Part shown: one piece after another, positions 1-8,568 of the stretch
Layout of the letters: each line of letters opens with the position of its first letter
Position numbering within the stretch: position 1 is the stretch's first letter
Assembly: GCF_036327755.1 (NCBI RefSeq)
Contig: NZ_CP109596.1
Coordinates: 4,092,001 to 4,156,000 of the forward strand
DNA from: Nocardia sp. NBC_01503
Lineage (GTDB): Bacteria; Actinomycetota; Actinomycetes; Mycobacteriales; Mycobacteriaceae
DNA: 64,000 nt
Reading direction: 5' to 3'
The notes under the pieces: generated by a model
Databases searched by the model: none
What the model was told of the DNA's origin: nothing
The model's input: only the letters and a program-made list of their open reading frames with translations
Translations under genes and position numbers: made by a program

Positions 1-59
1 CCCGTCCACCACGTCGGCCCGGGCCTGACCCGCACGTCGTCCCGAAAGGACCTGTTGTC

Positions 60-2621
60 ATGACGAACTCAGTCGAACGCAAGACCGCGGTGGTCATCGG
101 CCACGGCATGGTGGGACACCGCTTCGTGGAGGCGCTGCGCTCTCGCGACGAGGCCGGTGACTGGCAGGTCATCGTTTTGAGCGAGGAGCGGCTGGCCGCC
201 TACGACCGGGTCGGACTCTCGTCCTACGTGGGCATCTGGGAGACCTCGGCGCTGGCGCTGCCCGGTAACGGCTACGAGGGTGACGACCTGGTGCAGGTGC
301 GCCTGGGCGTGCGCGCCGACGAGGTGGACCGGGCCGCGCGCAAGGTCACCACCTCCACCGGTGACGTGATCGGTTATGACGCACTGGTTCTCGCGACCGG
401 CTCGTACGCTTTCGTGCCGCCGGTGCCGGGCCACGACGCCCCCGAATGCTTCGTGTACCGCACCCTGGAGGATCTGGACGGTATCCGCGCCACCGCCGAG
501 GCCGCCGGTCCCGGCGCAGTCGGTGTGGTGGTCGGCGGTGGTCTGCTCGGCCTGGAGGCGGCCAACGCGCTGCGCCTGCTGGGTATGACCCCGCACGTGG
601 TGGAGTTCAACAAGTGGCTGATGCCCGCTCAGATCGACGAGGGCGGCGGCGCGATCCTGGCCAAGCTGGTCACCGAGCTGGGTCTGCACGTGCACACCGG
701 CGTCGGCACCTCGACCATCGAAACCATTGCCGACGCACCGGTTTCGGAGAGACTGAACGTCACCTTCTCGGATGAGACGCAGCTGCGGGCCGCACTGGTG
801 GTCTTCGCCGCCGGTGTCCGCCCGCGTGACGAGATCGCCCGCACCGCCGGGCTCGACGTCGGCCCGCGCGGTGGTGTCATCACCGATCTGAGCCTGCGGA
901 CCTCGGACCCGAACATCTACGCCATCGGCGAGGTCGCCGCGGTCGAGGGTGTCTGCTACGGCCTGGTCGCCCCCGGTTACAGCACCGCCGAGGTGGTCGC
1001 GGATCGACTGCTCGGCGGCGAGGGCGAGTTCCCGGGCGCGGACCTGTCCACCAAGCTCAAGCTGCTCGGCGTGGATGTGGCCAGCTTCGGTGACGCGCAC
1101 GGTCGCACCGAGGGCGCGCTCTCGGTGGTGCTGCACGATGCAGCCAAGGGCACCTACGCCAAACTCGTTGTCTCCGATGACGCCAAGACGCTGCTCGGTG
1201 GTGTGCTGGTCGGCGATGCCACCGCGTATTCGGCGCTGCGCCCGCTGGTCGGCCGCCCGCTGCCCGCGGATCCGGCCGCGCTGATCTCGCCCGCCGGTGC
1301 CGAACTGGGTGCGGACGCCCTGCCCGATGACGCCCAGATCTGCTCCTGCAACAACGTTTCCAAGGGTTCGATCTGCGGTGCGATCGCGGACGGGGCCTGC
1401 GACGTCCCGGGCATCAAGAGCTGCACCAATGCCGGAACCTCTTGCGGCGGTTGCGTTCCCATGCTCAAGAAGCTGTTGGAGCAGTCGGGTGTGGCGGTCT
1501 CCAAATCGCTGTGCGAGCACTTCACCCAGTCGCGTGCCGAGCTGTTCCACATCATCCAGTCGACCGGCGTGCGCACCTTCTCGGCGCTGATCGCCAAGTA
1601 CGGCACCGGAACCGGCTGCGATATCTGCAAGCCGACCGTGGCCTCGATTCTGGCCTCGACCTCGAGCGATCACATTCTCGACGGTGAGCAGGCGGCGCTG
1701 CAGGACACCAATGACCACTTCCTGGCGAATCTGCAGAAGAACGGCACCTACTCGGTGGTGCCGCGCATGCCCGGCGGTGAGGTGACCGCCGAACAGCTCA
1801 TCACCATCGGTCAGATCGCCAAGGAGTTCGACCTGTATGTGAAGGTCACCGGCGGCCAGCGCATCGACCTGTTCGGCGCGCGGGTGGAGCAGTTGCCGCT
1901 GATCTGGAAGCGCCTGGTCGATGTGGGTATGGAGTCCGGGCACGCGTACGGCAAATCGCTGCGCACGGTCAAGTCCTGCGTCGGCTCCACCTGGTGCCGT
2001 TACGGTCAGCAGGATTCGGTCGGGATGGCGGTGCTGCTCGAAAAGCGTTACCGCGGTTTGCGTTCCCCGCACAAGCTGAAGCTGGCCGTCTCGGGTTGCG
2101 CGCGTGAGTGCGCGGAGGCGCGTGGCAAGGATGTCGGCGTCATCGCCACCGAGCACGGCTGGAACCTGTACGTCGGCGGCAACGGCGGTCTCACCCCCAA
2201 GCACGCGGTACTGCTGGCCGGTGACCTCGATGACGAGACGCTGATCCGCTACATCGACCGCTACCTGATGTTCTACATCCGCACCGCCGATCGCCTGCAG
2301 CGCACCGCGCCCTGGCAGGAGGCCCTGGAAGGTGGCCTGGACTACCTGAAGGCGGTCGTGTGCGAGGACAGCCTGGGTATCGCCGATGATCTGGAAGCGG
2401 CCATGCAACGCCATGTCGCGGGCTACCGGGACGAATGGGCCGCGGTCCTGGACGACGAGGAGAAGCTGTCCCGCTTCGTCTCCTTCGTGAACGCACCGGA
2501 GGAGGCCGATCCCACCATCGCCTTCGACGAGTCCGGGGAGCGCAAGGTGCCCGTACTGCTGGGCATTCCGGCCATCCCGGTTGACGGCGCGCCGGGCAAT
2601 CCGGTCGGCACGCCGCTGTGA
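60..2621 (+). CDS. nirB: Assimilatory nitrite reductase [NAD(P)H], large subunit NirB
   Basis: NirB reduces nitrite to ammonium in the cytoplasm using NAD(P)H, FAD, Fe-S clusters and siroheme. At 853 aa it is full length for the family. Domains in order: FAD-binding GxGxxG-type motif (GHGMVG, residues 14-19); NAD-binding VVGGGLLGLEAA near 156-168; BFD-like [2Fe-2S] cysteines (CSCNN near 428, CTNAGTSCGGC near 455-465); a ferredoxin-like half domain; and the siroheme/[4Fe-4S] cysteines in SCVGSTWC (about 640-646) and SGCAREC (about 680-684). The ATG follows a GAAAGGA ribosome site. It leads a nitrite/siroheme cluster with nirD and two tetrapyrrole genes. The family call is secure. Confidence 0.97.
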   Translation: MTNSVERKTAVVIGHGMVGHRFVEALRSRDEAGDWQVIVLSEERLAAYDRVGLSSYVGIWETSALALPGNGYEGDDLVQVRLGVRADEVDRAARKVTTSTGDVIGYDALVLATGSYAFVPPVPGHDAPECFVYRTLEDLDGIRATAEAAGPGAVGVVVGGGLLGLEAANALRLLGMTPHVVEFNKWLMPAQIDEGGGAILAKLVTELGLHVHTGVGTSTIETIADAPVSERLNVTFSDETQLRAALVVFAAGVRPRDEIARTAGLDVGPRGGVITDLSLRTSDPNIYAIGEVAAVEGVCYGLVAPGYSTAEVVADRLLGGEGEFPGADLSTKLKLLGVDVASFGDAHGRTEGALSVVLHDAAKGTYAKLVVSDDAKTLLGGVLVGDATAYSALRPLVGRPLPADPAALISPAGAELGADALPDDAQICSCNNVSKGSICGAIADGACDVPGIKSCTNAGTSCGGCVPMLKKLLEQSGVAVSKSLCEHFTQSRAELFHIIQSTGVRTFSALIAKYGTGTGCDICKPTVASILASTSSDHILDGEQAALQDTNDHFLANLQKNGTYSVVPRMPGGEVTAEQLITIGQIAKEFDLYVKVTGGQRIDLFGARVEQLPLIWKRLVDVGMESGHAYGKSLRTVKSCVGSTWCRYGQQDSVGMAVLLEKRYRGLRSPHKLKLAVSGCARECAEARGKDVGVIATEHGWNLYVGGNGGLTPKHAVLLAGDLDDETLIRYIDRYLMFYIRTADRLQRTAPWQEALEGGLDYLKAVVCEDSLGIADDLEAAMQRHVAGYRDEWAAVLDDEEKLSRFVSFVNAPEEADPTIAFDESGERKVPVLLGIPAIPVDGAPGNPVGTPL

Positions 2622-2721
2622 CCAGCGACTCCATTCCGGCCACGCACGGGAAATGACTGCTTAACCGCACGGAAACAGGACGTCGGTACCAATAGGTGAG
2701 GCGTTCGGAGGAGAGTTACCG

Positions 2722-3159
2722 ATGACCACCGTGATCGAGACACCAGGCACTGCCACCAGCCTTCATGGTTGGACCCCGGCATGCCGACTGGACTATCTGA
2801 TTCCCGGCCGCGGCGTTGCGGTGCTGTTGAAGGGCGGCCGGCAGGCGGCGCTCTTCTGGGTCCCCGGGGAGGCGGCGGGCGCCACCGACGGCACGTTGTA
2901 CGCCGTCGGCAATATCGACCCGTTCGGCCGGGCGGCGGTCATGTCGCGCGGCATCGTCGGTGATCGCGGCGGTGTGCCCGTGGTGGCGTCGCCGCTGCTC
3001 AAGCAGGCGTTCTCGCTCATCGACGGACGCTGCCTGGACGATGAGACGGTCGCGCTGCCGGTTCACGCGGTGCGGGTGCAGGACGGTGTGGTCGTTCTCG
3101 CCAATGAGCCCATGCTCTTTCCGGGGGGACCTGGACCTATCGACGGTGGTACCGCATGA
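2722..3159 (+). CDS. nirD: Nitrite reductase small subunit NirD
   Basis: NirD is the small partner of NirB in assimilatory nitrite reductase. The 145-aa product has the Rieske-like NirD fold pattern (LYAVGNIDPF, then PLLKQAFSLIDGRCLDD) but none of the paired Cys/His ligands of true Rieske proteins, as is usual for NirD, so it should not bind a cluster. The gene follows nirB by 100 bp with a good GGAGGAGAG ribosome site. Its stop overlaps the next start (ATGA), which implies translational coupling to the uroporphyrinogen-III synthase gene. Confidence 0.95.
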   Translation: MTTVIETPGTATSLHGWTPACRLDYLIPGRGVAVLLKGGRQAALFWVPGEAAGATDGTLYAVGNIDPFGRAAVMSRGIVGDRGGVPVVASPLLKQAFSLIDGRCLDDETVALPVHAVRVQDGVVVLANEPMLFPGGPGPIDGGTA

Positions 3160-4529
3160 CCGAGGTTGACGCAGGTACCCCGCTGTCCGGATTCACGGTC
3201 GGTATCACGGCGGCGCGCCGGGCCGATGAACTCGGCACGCTGCTCACCCGGCGTGGCGCGAATGTCGTTGCCGCCCCGGCAATTCGAATCATTCCCCTGG
3301 CCGATGACACCGAGCTGGAGCGGGTCACCCGTCAGCTCGTCGCCGAGCCGCCGCAGCTGACCGTCGCCACCACCGGTATCGGTTTCCGGGGCTGGATGGA
3401 GGCCGCCGAGGGCTGGGGACTGGCCGAGGAGTTGTGCGCCACGCTGGCCTCGACCCGCATCATGGCGCGCGGGCCCAAGGCCAAGGGCGCGATTCGCGCG
3501 GCCGAGCTGCGTGAGGAGTGGTCGCCCGCTTCGGAATCCTCCGCGGAGGTGCTGGATCATCTGCTCGCACAAGGCGTCGAGGGCATGCGGATCGCCGTGC
3601 AGCTGCACGGGGCTACCACCGAATGGGAGCCGGTACCGGACTTCTGCGAGGTATTGCGTTGTGCCGGAGCCGATGTGGTGCCGGTTCCGGTCTACCGCTG
3701 GATTCCGCCCGAGGACCGCACCCCGATGGATCGTCTCATCGAGGGCATCGTCACCGGCGGATTGGACTGCGTGACCTTCACCAGCGCGCCCGCGGTGGCC
3801 TCACTGCTCATGCGCGCCAAGGAGACCGGGCTGCTCGAAGCCATCCTGCACGCCTTCCGCGGCCGAGTCCTGGCCGCCTGCGTCGGACCCATCACCGCCG
3901 CACCCTTGGAAGAGCTGGGCGTGGCCACCACCTCACCCGGCCGCGCCCGCCTCGGCGCGCTGGCCCGCCATGTGGCGGAAGAGCTGCCGCGTCGCGCCAA
4001 CCGCATCCAGGCGGCCGGTCATATCCTCAGTGTGCGCGGCGGCTGTGTCGTGGTCGACGGTCAGGTCCGTCAATTGGCTCCCGCCCCAATGGCTTTGATG
4101 CGCTCACTGGCTCGCCAGCCGGGGCGTGTCGTCTCCCGTGAGGACCTGCTCGCCGCCCTGCCCGGCGGCGGTGACGACACCCATGCCGTGGAGACCGCCA
4201 TCGCTCGCCTGCGCGCGGGTCTGGGCACCCCCAAGGCGATTCAAACCGTGGTCAAGCGCGGCTACCGCCTCGCGCTCGATCCGGCCGAATGCATCGACAA
4301 CCCGCGCCCGGTGGTGGCGACTCCCGTTGCGCGCCAACAGTTCCCGGCACGCTCGGCGGGATTCCCGGCTCGCCAGGATCCGCCGCAGCGCGGCCCGGCG
4401 GGTCCCCGACCGGCCGATGCCGCGCTGAACGGTGCGGTCCACTCCTCCTTTCCGCAGCGTCCGGCCGTCACCGGCTCCGGCGCTCCGGTCCGCCCCATCC
4501 GTCCCGCGCCGGTCGCGGAGGCGTGGTGA
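3156..4529 (+). CDS. Uroporphyrinogen-III synthase fused to a winged-helix DNA-binding domain
   Basis: The N-terminal ~270 residues are a HemD-type uroporphyrinogen-III synthase (FTVGITAARRADELGTLL start; VTFTSAPAVASLL near 205), which closes and inverts the tetrapyrrole ring on the way to siroheme. Residues about 300-370 form an OmpR/PhoB-like winged helix (PGRVVSREDLLAALP, then ETAIARLRAGL and VVKRGYRLAL). A Pro/Arg-rich tail follows. The same architecture is known in mycobacteria (Rv0260c type) beside nitrate or nitrite genes, which suggests a protein that both feeds siroheme to NirB and binds DNA. DNA binding is inferred. The start overlaps the nirD stop by 4 bp. Confidence 0.88.
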   Translation: MTEVDAGTPLSGFTVGITAARRADELGTLLTRRGANVVAAPAIRIIPLADDTELERVTRQLVAEPPQLTVATTGIGFRGWMEAAEGWGLAEELCATLASTRIMARGPKAKGAIRAAELREEWSPASESSAEVLDHLLAQGVEGMRIAVQLHGATTEWEPVPDFCEVLRCAGADVVPVPVYRWIPPEDRTPMDRLIEGIVTGGLDCVTFTSAPAVASLLMRAKETGLLEAILHAFRGRVLAACVGPITAAPLEELGVATTSPGRARLGALARHVAEELPRRANRIQAAGHILSVRGGCVVVDGQVRQLAPAPMALMRSLARQPGRVVSREDLLAALPGGGDDTHAVETAIARLRAGLGTPKAIQTVVKRGYRLALDPAECIDNPRPVVATPVARQQFPARSAGFPARQDPPQRGPAGPRPADAALNGAVHSSFPQRPAVTGSGAPVRPIRPAPVAEAW

Positions 4530-4686
4530 GCGCCGCCGCGCGTAATGCGCACGCTATGGCGATGATCGCGGCGCTGACGAAGGTGGTTGCGCGCGAAGCC
4601 GGTTCGCCGATTCCCGGACGCGGCGCATGTGCCGTGCGAGATGGCTCGCGAGCAGTTTCGGGCCCGCGTCCGACCGTGGAGGTCCG

Positions 4687-5538
4687 ATGAACACCCCGGC
4701 GCTGGTGCTGGTGGCCCACGGCACCAGGAGTACGCGCGGGGTGGAGATGATCGCCGCCCTCGCCGAGGCCGTGGCGGGCGAACTCGCCGCGCGGGCTCGC
4801 GAAGGTGGGACCGGCGCAGCGGATCTCATGACCGCGCTGCCCGCAGAGGCAGGTGCCGGTGCCGCGTTCGGGGTGGCATCGGCATCGTCGACCACGCCGG
4901 GAGCGGCGGACCTCGGGCGGCTGTCCGGGGGAGTGCCGCAGGTGCGGACGGCGTTCGTGGATGTGCTGGGCCCGTCCCCGGCCGAGGTGCTGCGGGATCT
5001 GGAAGATGTTCCCGCCGTGGTGGTTCCGGCGTTCCTGGCATCGGGCTATCACGTGTATCAGGATGTGCCGCGAGAGGTGGCCGCGAGTGCGCACGGTGCG
5101 GTCGCGGTCACCCAGGCGATGGGTCCGGATCCGGCTTTGGCCGCGGTGATGCGGATGCGGCTGCGGGCCGCCGGGTGGCGGCCGGGGGATGCGGTGGTGT
5201 TCGCTGCCGCCGGATCCTCGGATGCGCGGGCGCGTCAGGATGTGCGCCGGGCCGCCGGATTGCTGGCCGAGCAGATCGCGGCTCCGGTGCGGGTGGCCTA
5301 TATCGCCACCGGCGAGCCCAGGGTGCCGGAAGTGGTTGCGGCACTGCGGGAGCAGGGTGCGCGGCGGGTGTTCATCGCCTCGTATCTGCTGGCGCACGGG
5401 CTCTTCCATGAGCGCCTGCACGCGGCGGGCGCGGACGGGGTCGCCGAGCCCATCGGCGTGCACCCCGCGATCGTGCGTTTGCTGGTCGATCGCTATCGCA
5501 TCGCGGCCGGTACCTTGAGTACCGTTCGCGCCGCCTGA
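4687..5538 (+). CDS. Sirohydrochlorin chelatase (CbiX/SirB family)
   Basis: Predicted to insert iron (or cobalt) into sirohydrochlorin, the last step to the siroheme used by NirB. It is 283 aa with the expected two-fold CbiX repeat: LVAHGTRSTRG at the N-terminus with the metal-binding His, VVPAFLASGYHVYQDVP in the middle and FIASYLLAHGLFHERLH in the second half. ATG 4687 is preferred over the in-frame ATG at 4627 because a GGAGG box lies just before it and homology begins at NTPALVLVAHG. Residues about 35-75 form an Ala/Gly-rich insertion. Mycobacterial counterpart: Rv0259c. Confidence 0.9.
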   Translation: MNTPALVLVAHGTRSTRGVEMIAALAEAVAGELAARAREGGTGAADLMTALPAEAGAGAAFGVASASSTTPGAADLGRLSGGVPQVRTAFVDVLGPSPAEVLRDLEDVPAVVVPAFLASGYHVYQDVPREVAASAHGAVAVTQAMGPDPALAAVMRMRLRAAGWRPGDAVVFAAAGSSDARARQDVRRAAGLLAEQIAAPVRVAYIATGEPRVPEVVAALREQGARRVFIASYLLAHGLFHERLHAAGADGVAEPIGVHPAIVRLLVDRYRIAAGTLSTVRAA

Positions 5539-5572
5539 CCGAATCGCCGAAATCTCCGTTTGTTTGGCACTT

Positions 5573-5598
5573 CCCGCATTGCCGTGGCAATGTGCGGG
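5573..5598 (+). terminator. Possible terminator after the chelatase gene
   Basis: CCCGCATTGCC can pair with GGCAATGTGCGGG to give an 11-bp stem with a 2-nt bulge and a 2-nt loop, starting 35 bp past the chelatase stop. No T-run follows, so termination is uncertain; it may simply be a structured leader for the next small gene. Confidence 0.35.
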
Positions 5599-5628
5599 GA
5601 AATTCCATTTCGCTCGGAGGGTTTTCTG

Positions 5629-5841
5629 GTGAAGAAGCTGATTGTCACCGCAGGTCTGATTGTCGGTTGTGCCGCAGGAGCTTTCGCCCCTGCGTCGGCC
5701 GCCCCGATGTACGACCCGTGGACGGCGTGCAAGGCCTCGGGCCTGTCCGATGAGGCGTGCAGTCAGCAGGTCAACGCCAATGATCCGGCGACCACCCCGG
5801 GTGCGGGCTTCGGCTGGACGGGTTCCGCGGCCGCCCGCTGA
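5629..5841 (+). CDS. Small secreted protein, unknown function
   Basis: This 70-aa product starts at GTG 5629, chosen because CGGAGGG lies 8 bp upstream and because it gives a clean Sec signal peptide (KKLIVTAGLIVGCAAGAFA, then PASAAP with a probable AxA cut). The mature part is about 45 residues with two Cys (WTACKAS, EACSQQ) that could form one disulfide. Small exported proteins of this pattern are common in Nocardia and Mycobacterium. No known domain is recognised and no role can be stated. Confidence 0.7.
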   Translation: MKKLIVTAGLIVGCAAGAFAPASAAPMYDPWTACKASGLSDEACSQQVNANDPATTPGAGFGWTGSAAAR

Positions 5842-5889
5842 CCGGAATCACCGCTCGACCATTCGCCGCGGCGGGCCGAGGATGACGGC

Positions 5890-6300
5890 ATGTCCGATGC
5901 CGAACATCCCGCCCGCCGTGCCGGTCTCGCCTCCCAGGCCGCGGTGCGCGAACATCGCCGGGCCGATTGGCTGGCACTCTTCGCGAGTGACGCGCGGGTC
6001 GAGGACCCCATCGGTATCTCCCCGTACGATCCGGCCGGTGCCGGCCATTTCGGCCATGACGCCATAGCGGCGTTCTGGGATATGGCGATCGCGCCCAGTG
6101 CCATCGACTTCCGGATGGCCGATTCCTATGCCTGTGGTTCCGAGGTGGCGTTCCACGGAACCATTCGCAGTGCCCGTGCCGAGCGTGTTACCGAGGTGGA
6201 CGGCGTCTTCACCTATCGGGTGAACGAGGCCGGGAAAATCATTGCGCTGCGCGCCTTCTGGGAATTGAAACAAGCGCGCACCACAATCGTCTCCAACTGA
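5890..6300 (+). CDS. NTF2/SnoaL-like (ketosteroid isomerase-type) protein
   Basis: A 136-aa single-domain protein with an alpha+beta NTF2-like pattern: WLALFASDARVEDPIG near residues 29-44, then an acidic-aromatic strand (GHDAIAAFWDM), and a C-terminal strand ending RAFWELK. Family members are small-molecule isomerases, cyclases or binding proteins; the substrate cannot be read from sequence. It ends 26 bp from the convergent TetR gene and may not be functionally linked to it. Confidence 0.75.
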   Translation: MSDAEHPARRAGLASQAAVREHRRADWLALFASDARVEDPIGISPYDPAGAGHFGHDAIAAFWDMAIAPSAIDFRMADSYACGSEVAFHGTIRSARAERVTEVDGVFTYRVNEAGKIIALRAFWELKQARTTIVSN

Positions 6301-6326
6301 GGCCGCCGCGTATTTGCCGATTCGGT

Positions 6327-6977
6327 TCAGGCCCCGGGTGTTTGCAGTGCCGGGAACCAGATATCGGTCAGTACGGTGGCCGCCTGGTCGGCCGAGACAT
6401 CGATGGTGCCCTGCATGGCCCAGCGTGTGAAGAACCGCTCCAGCTGCGCCACCAGTAGTTCGATCCGCAGCCGCGCCTCATCCTGTTGCGCCGCGGGCCA
6501 GCGCGAAAGATATGAGGTCATCACCCCTGGGACCGCGAGGATGCCCTCGCGCGCCACCTCCCGGAACTCCGGTTCCAGGGCCGTCGCCTCATCCCAGGCG
6601 GGCAGCAGATCCTTGTACTCCTGGAACCAGTCGATGGAGCGCCGCACCCAGGCCGCGAACTCCTCGCGTGATCCGGTGTCGAGCACATGGTCCAGATCCT
6701 CGTAGAAGATCTGCACGCTGGGCAGCGCGCCCTGTTCGGCGATGGCGCGCAACACATCCGGTTTACCGGTGAAGTGCAGGTAGAAGGTGGCGCGACTGCA
6801 TCCGACGGCCGCGGCGATATCGTCCACGCGCACCGGCGCGTACCCCTGGGTGGTGAACAGGGCCTTGGCCGCGTCGATGAGCCGGCTGCGGGTGAGCCGC
6901 TTCTGCTCATCGCGCAGTGAGGTGCGCCGGGTGGTCGCCCCCGCGGGTTGCGGGAGGTCTGTCGCCGGTCCGTTCAT
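6327..6977 (-). CDS. TetR/AcrR family transcriptional regulator
   Basis: A 216-aa TetR repressor. The N-terminal helix-turn-helix runs from about residue 28 to 75 (RSRLIDAAKALFTTQGYAPV, then DDIAAAVGCSRATFYLHF). The C-terminal ligand domain is not diagnostic. It is divergent from the monooxygenase operon, and the 207-bp gap holds a perfect 13-bp inverted repeat (7090-7118) that is the obvious operator for both promoters. It probably represses the operon until an inducer related to the substrate binds. Confidence 0.92.
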   Translation of the reverse strand: MNGPATDLPQPAGATTRRTSLRDEQKRLTRSRLIDAAKALFTTQGYAPVRVDDIAAAVGCSRATFYLHFTGKPDVLRAIAEQGALPSVQIFYEDLDHVLDTGSREEFAAWVRRSIDWFQEYKDLLPAWDEATALEPEFREVAREGILAVPGVMTSYLSRWPAAQQDEARLRIELLVAQLERFFTRWAMQGTIDVSADQAATVLTDIWFPALQTPGA

Positions 6978-7089
6978 GGGTGCTGGCCGCCTTGGTGTGT
7001 CAGGTGCGGAAGCCGCCGGTGTGGCGGCCTTTTTCCGATGCTCGAGTCTACGTCTGTCCGGGTCACCACCTCGATAGTAGACGTATGTT

Positions 7090-7118
7090 CATTCACTAGA
7101 CATGGTGTCTAGTGAATG
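7090..7118. promoter_or_regulatory. Perfect palindromic operator between tetR and the monooxygenase operon
   Basis: CATTCACTAGACA and its exact reverse complement TGTCTAGTGAATG are separated by TGG, giving 13-bp arms with no mismatch. The site lies 67 bp before the TTG start of the monooxygenase and 113 bp from the tetR start. Size and symmetry fit a TetR dimer-pair site. Its role is inferred from position. Confidence 0.8.
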
Positions 7119-7184
7119 CTAGCGTGTGTGTCACATCACGTCCGGCCCGGGAATGTGACCTGTGGTCGAAGCCAGGAGAGTGCA

Positions 7185-8552
7185 TTGGAAACACGCGAGT
7201 TGCCCAGGGTGTGCGTCATCGGCGCGGGGCCGTCCGGTATCACGGCCGCTAAGCGGCTCGCCGAATACGGCATCCCCTTCGATTGCTACGAGGCGTCGGA
7301 TCAGGTCGGCGGCAATTGGTACTTCAAGAACCCGAACGGCATGTCGGCCTGCTATCAGAGCCTGCATATCGACACCTCGAAATTCCGGCTCGCCTTCGAG
7401 GATTTCCCGGCCCCCGACGACTGGCCGGACTTCCCGCATCACACCCAGCTGCACCAGTACTTCAAGGATTATGTCGAGCACTTCGGCTTCGGTGATCGAA
7501 TCATCCTGAACACCAAGGTGACCGACGCCAAACGCGATGCCGAGGGCCTGTGGCAGATCACCACCGACACCGGCCGCACCGAAACCTATGACGTGCTGCT
7601 GGTCTGCAACGGCCACCACTGGGATCCGCGCATGCCCGACTACCCGGGCGAATTCGACGGTGTGCTCATGCATTCGCACGCCTATAACGATCCCTTCGAT
7701 CCGGTCGATATGCGCGGCAAGCGAATCGTGGTCGTGGGTATGGGCAATTCGGGTCTGGACATCGCCAGCGAACTCTCGCAGCGTTTCATCGCCTCGAAGT
7801 TCTACCTCTCCGCGCGCCGCGGTGTCTGGGTGCTGCCCAAGTATGTGAACGGCAAGGTCGGCGATAAGGCGTCGGTGCCGTCCTGGATGCCGAAGAAGCT
7901 GGGGCTCAAGCTGAAACAGCGCTTCGTGGTCAAGAATCGCGGCTATATGGAGGATTACGGTCTGCCCAAGCCGGATCACCTTCCCTTCGAGGCGCATCCG
8001 TCCGCGAGTGAGGAGTTCCTGCATCGCGCCGGCTGCGGTGACATGGTCTTCAAGCCCGCCATCACCCGCCTCGACGGTGACAAGGTGCACTTCGCCGACG
8101 GCAGTGTGGAGGAGGTCGATGTGGTGGTCTGCGCCACCGGATATCACATCAGCTTCCCGTTCTTCTCCGATCCGGAGTTGACCCCCGATGAGCGCAATAT
8201 GATTCCGCTGTACCGGCACATGATCAAGCCGGGCGTGGACAATCTGTTCTATCTCGGTCTGGCGCAACCGATGCCGACCCTGGTCAACTTCGCCGAACAG
8301 CAGTCGAAGTTGGTCGCCGCCTATCTGACCGGTAACTACCATCTGCCCTCGCAGGTCGAGATGGTCGAGGTGATGCGGGCCAAGGAGCAGGAGCGCAGCG
8401 GGCAGTACTACGACTCGCCGCGGCACACCATCCAGACCGAATTCGAGCCGTACGTACGCGATTTGAAGCGTGAGATCGAACGCGGCGCCAAGCGCGCTGC
8501 CGCACAGGGCTATTCGCTGCCGGTACCGCCCCGCGCGAGCGCCAGAGTCTGA
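7185..8552 (+). CDS. Flavin-containing monooxygenase (FMO type)
   Basis: A 455-aa FAD- and NADPH-dependent monooxygenase. Motifs: FAD site VIGAGPSG near residue 11-18; FMO fingerprint FxGxxxHxxxY as FDGVLMHSHAY near 157-167 (Tyr rather than the Trp of Baeyer-Villiger enzymes); NADPH site VVVGMGNSGLDIA near 183-195; and CATGYHISFPFF near 315. The TTG at 7185 is chosen over GTG/ATG further up because AGGAGAG lies 6-8 bp before it. It is the first gene of a five-gene operon and resembles MymA-type enzymes. Substrate unknown. Confidence 0.9.
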   Translation: METRELPRVCVIGAGPSGITAAKRLAEYGIPFDCYEASDQVGGNWYFKNPNGMSACYQSLHIDTSKFRLAFEDFPAPDDWPDFPHHTQLHQYFKDYVEHFGFGDRIILNTKVTDAKRDAEGLWQITTDTGRTETYDVLLVCNGHHWDPRMPDYPGEFDGVLMHSHAYNDPFDPVDMRGKRIVVVGMGNSGLDIASELSQRFIASKFYLSARRGVWVLPKYVNGKVGDKASVPSWMPKKLGLKLKQRFVVKNRGYMEDYGLPKPDHLPFEAHPSASEEFLHRAGCGDMVFKPAITRLDGDKVHFADGSVEEVDVVVCATGYHISFPFFSDPELTPDERNMIPLYRHMIKPGVDNLFYLGLAQPMPTLVNFAEQQSKLVAAYLTGNYHLPSQVEMVEVMRAKEQERSGQYYDSPRHTIQTEFEPYVRDLKREIERGAKRAAAQGYSLPVPPRASARV

Positions 8553-8568
8553 GCAGGGGGCGGAACAG

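Noticed and set aside
69..2414. Long open frame of ~780 codons opposite nirB on the minus strand
   Set aside because: It is the antisense shadow of a GC-rich gene: its composition is Gly/Arg/His/Gln-rich with no recognisable domain, and nirB on the other strand is unambiguous.
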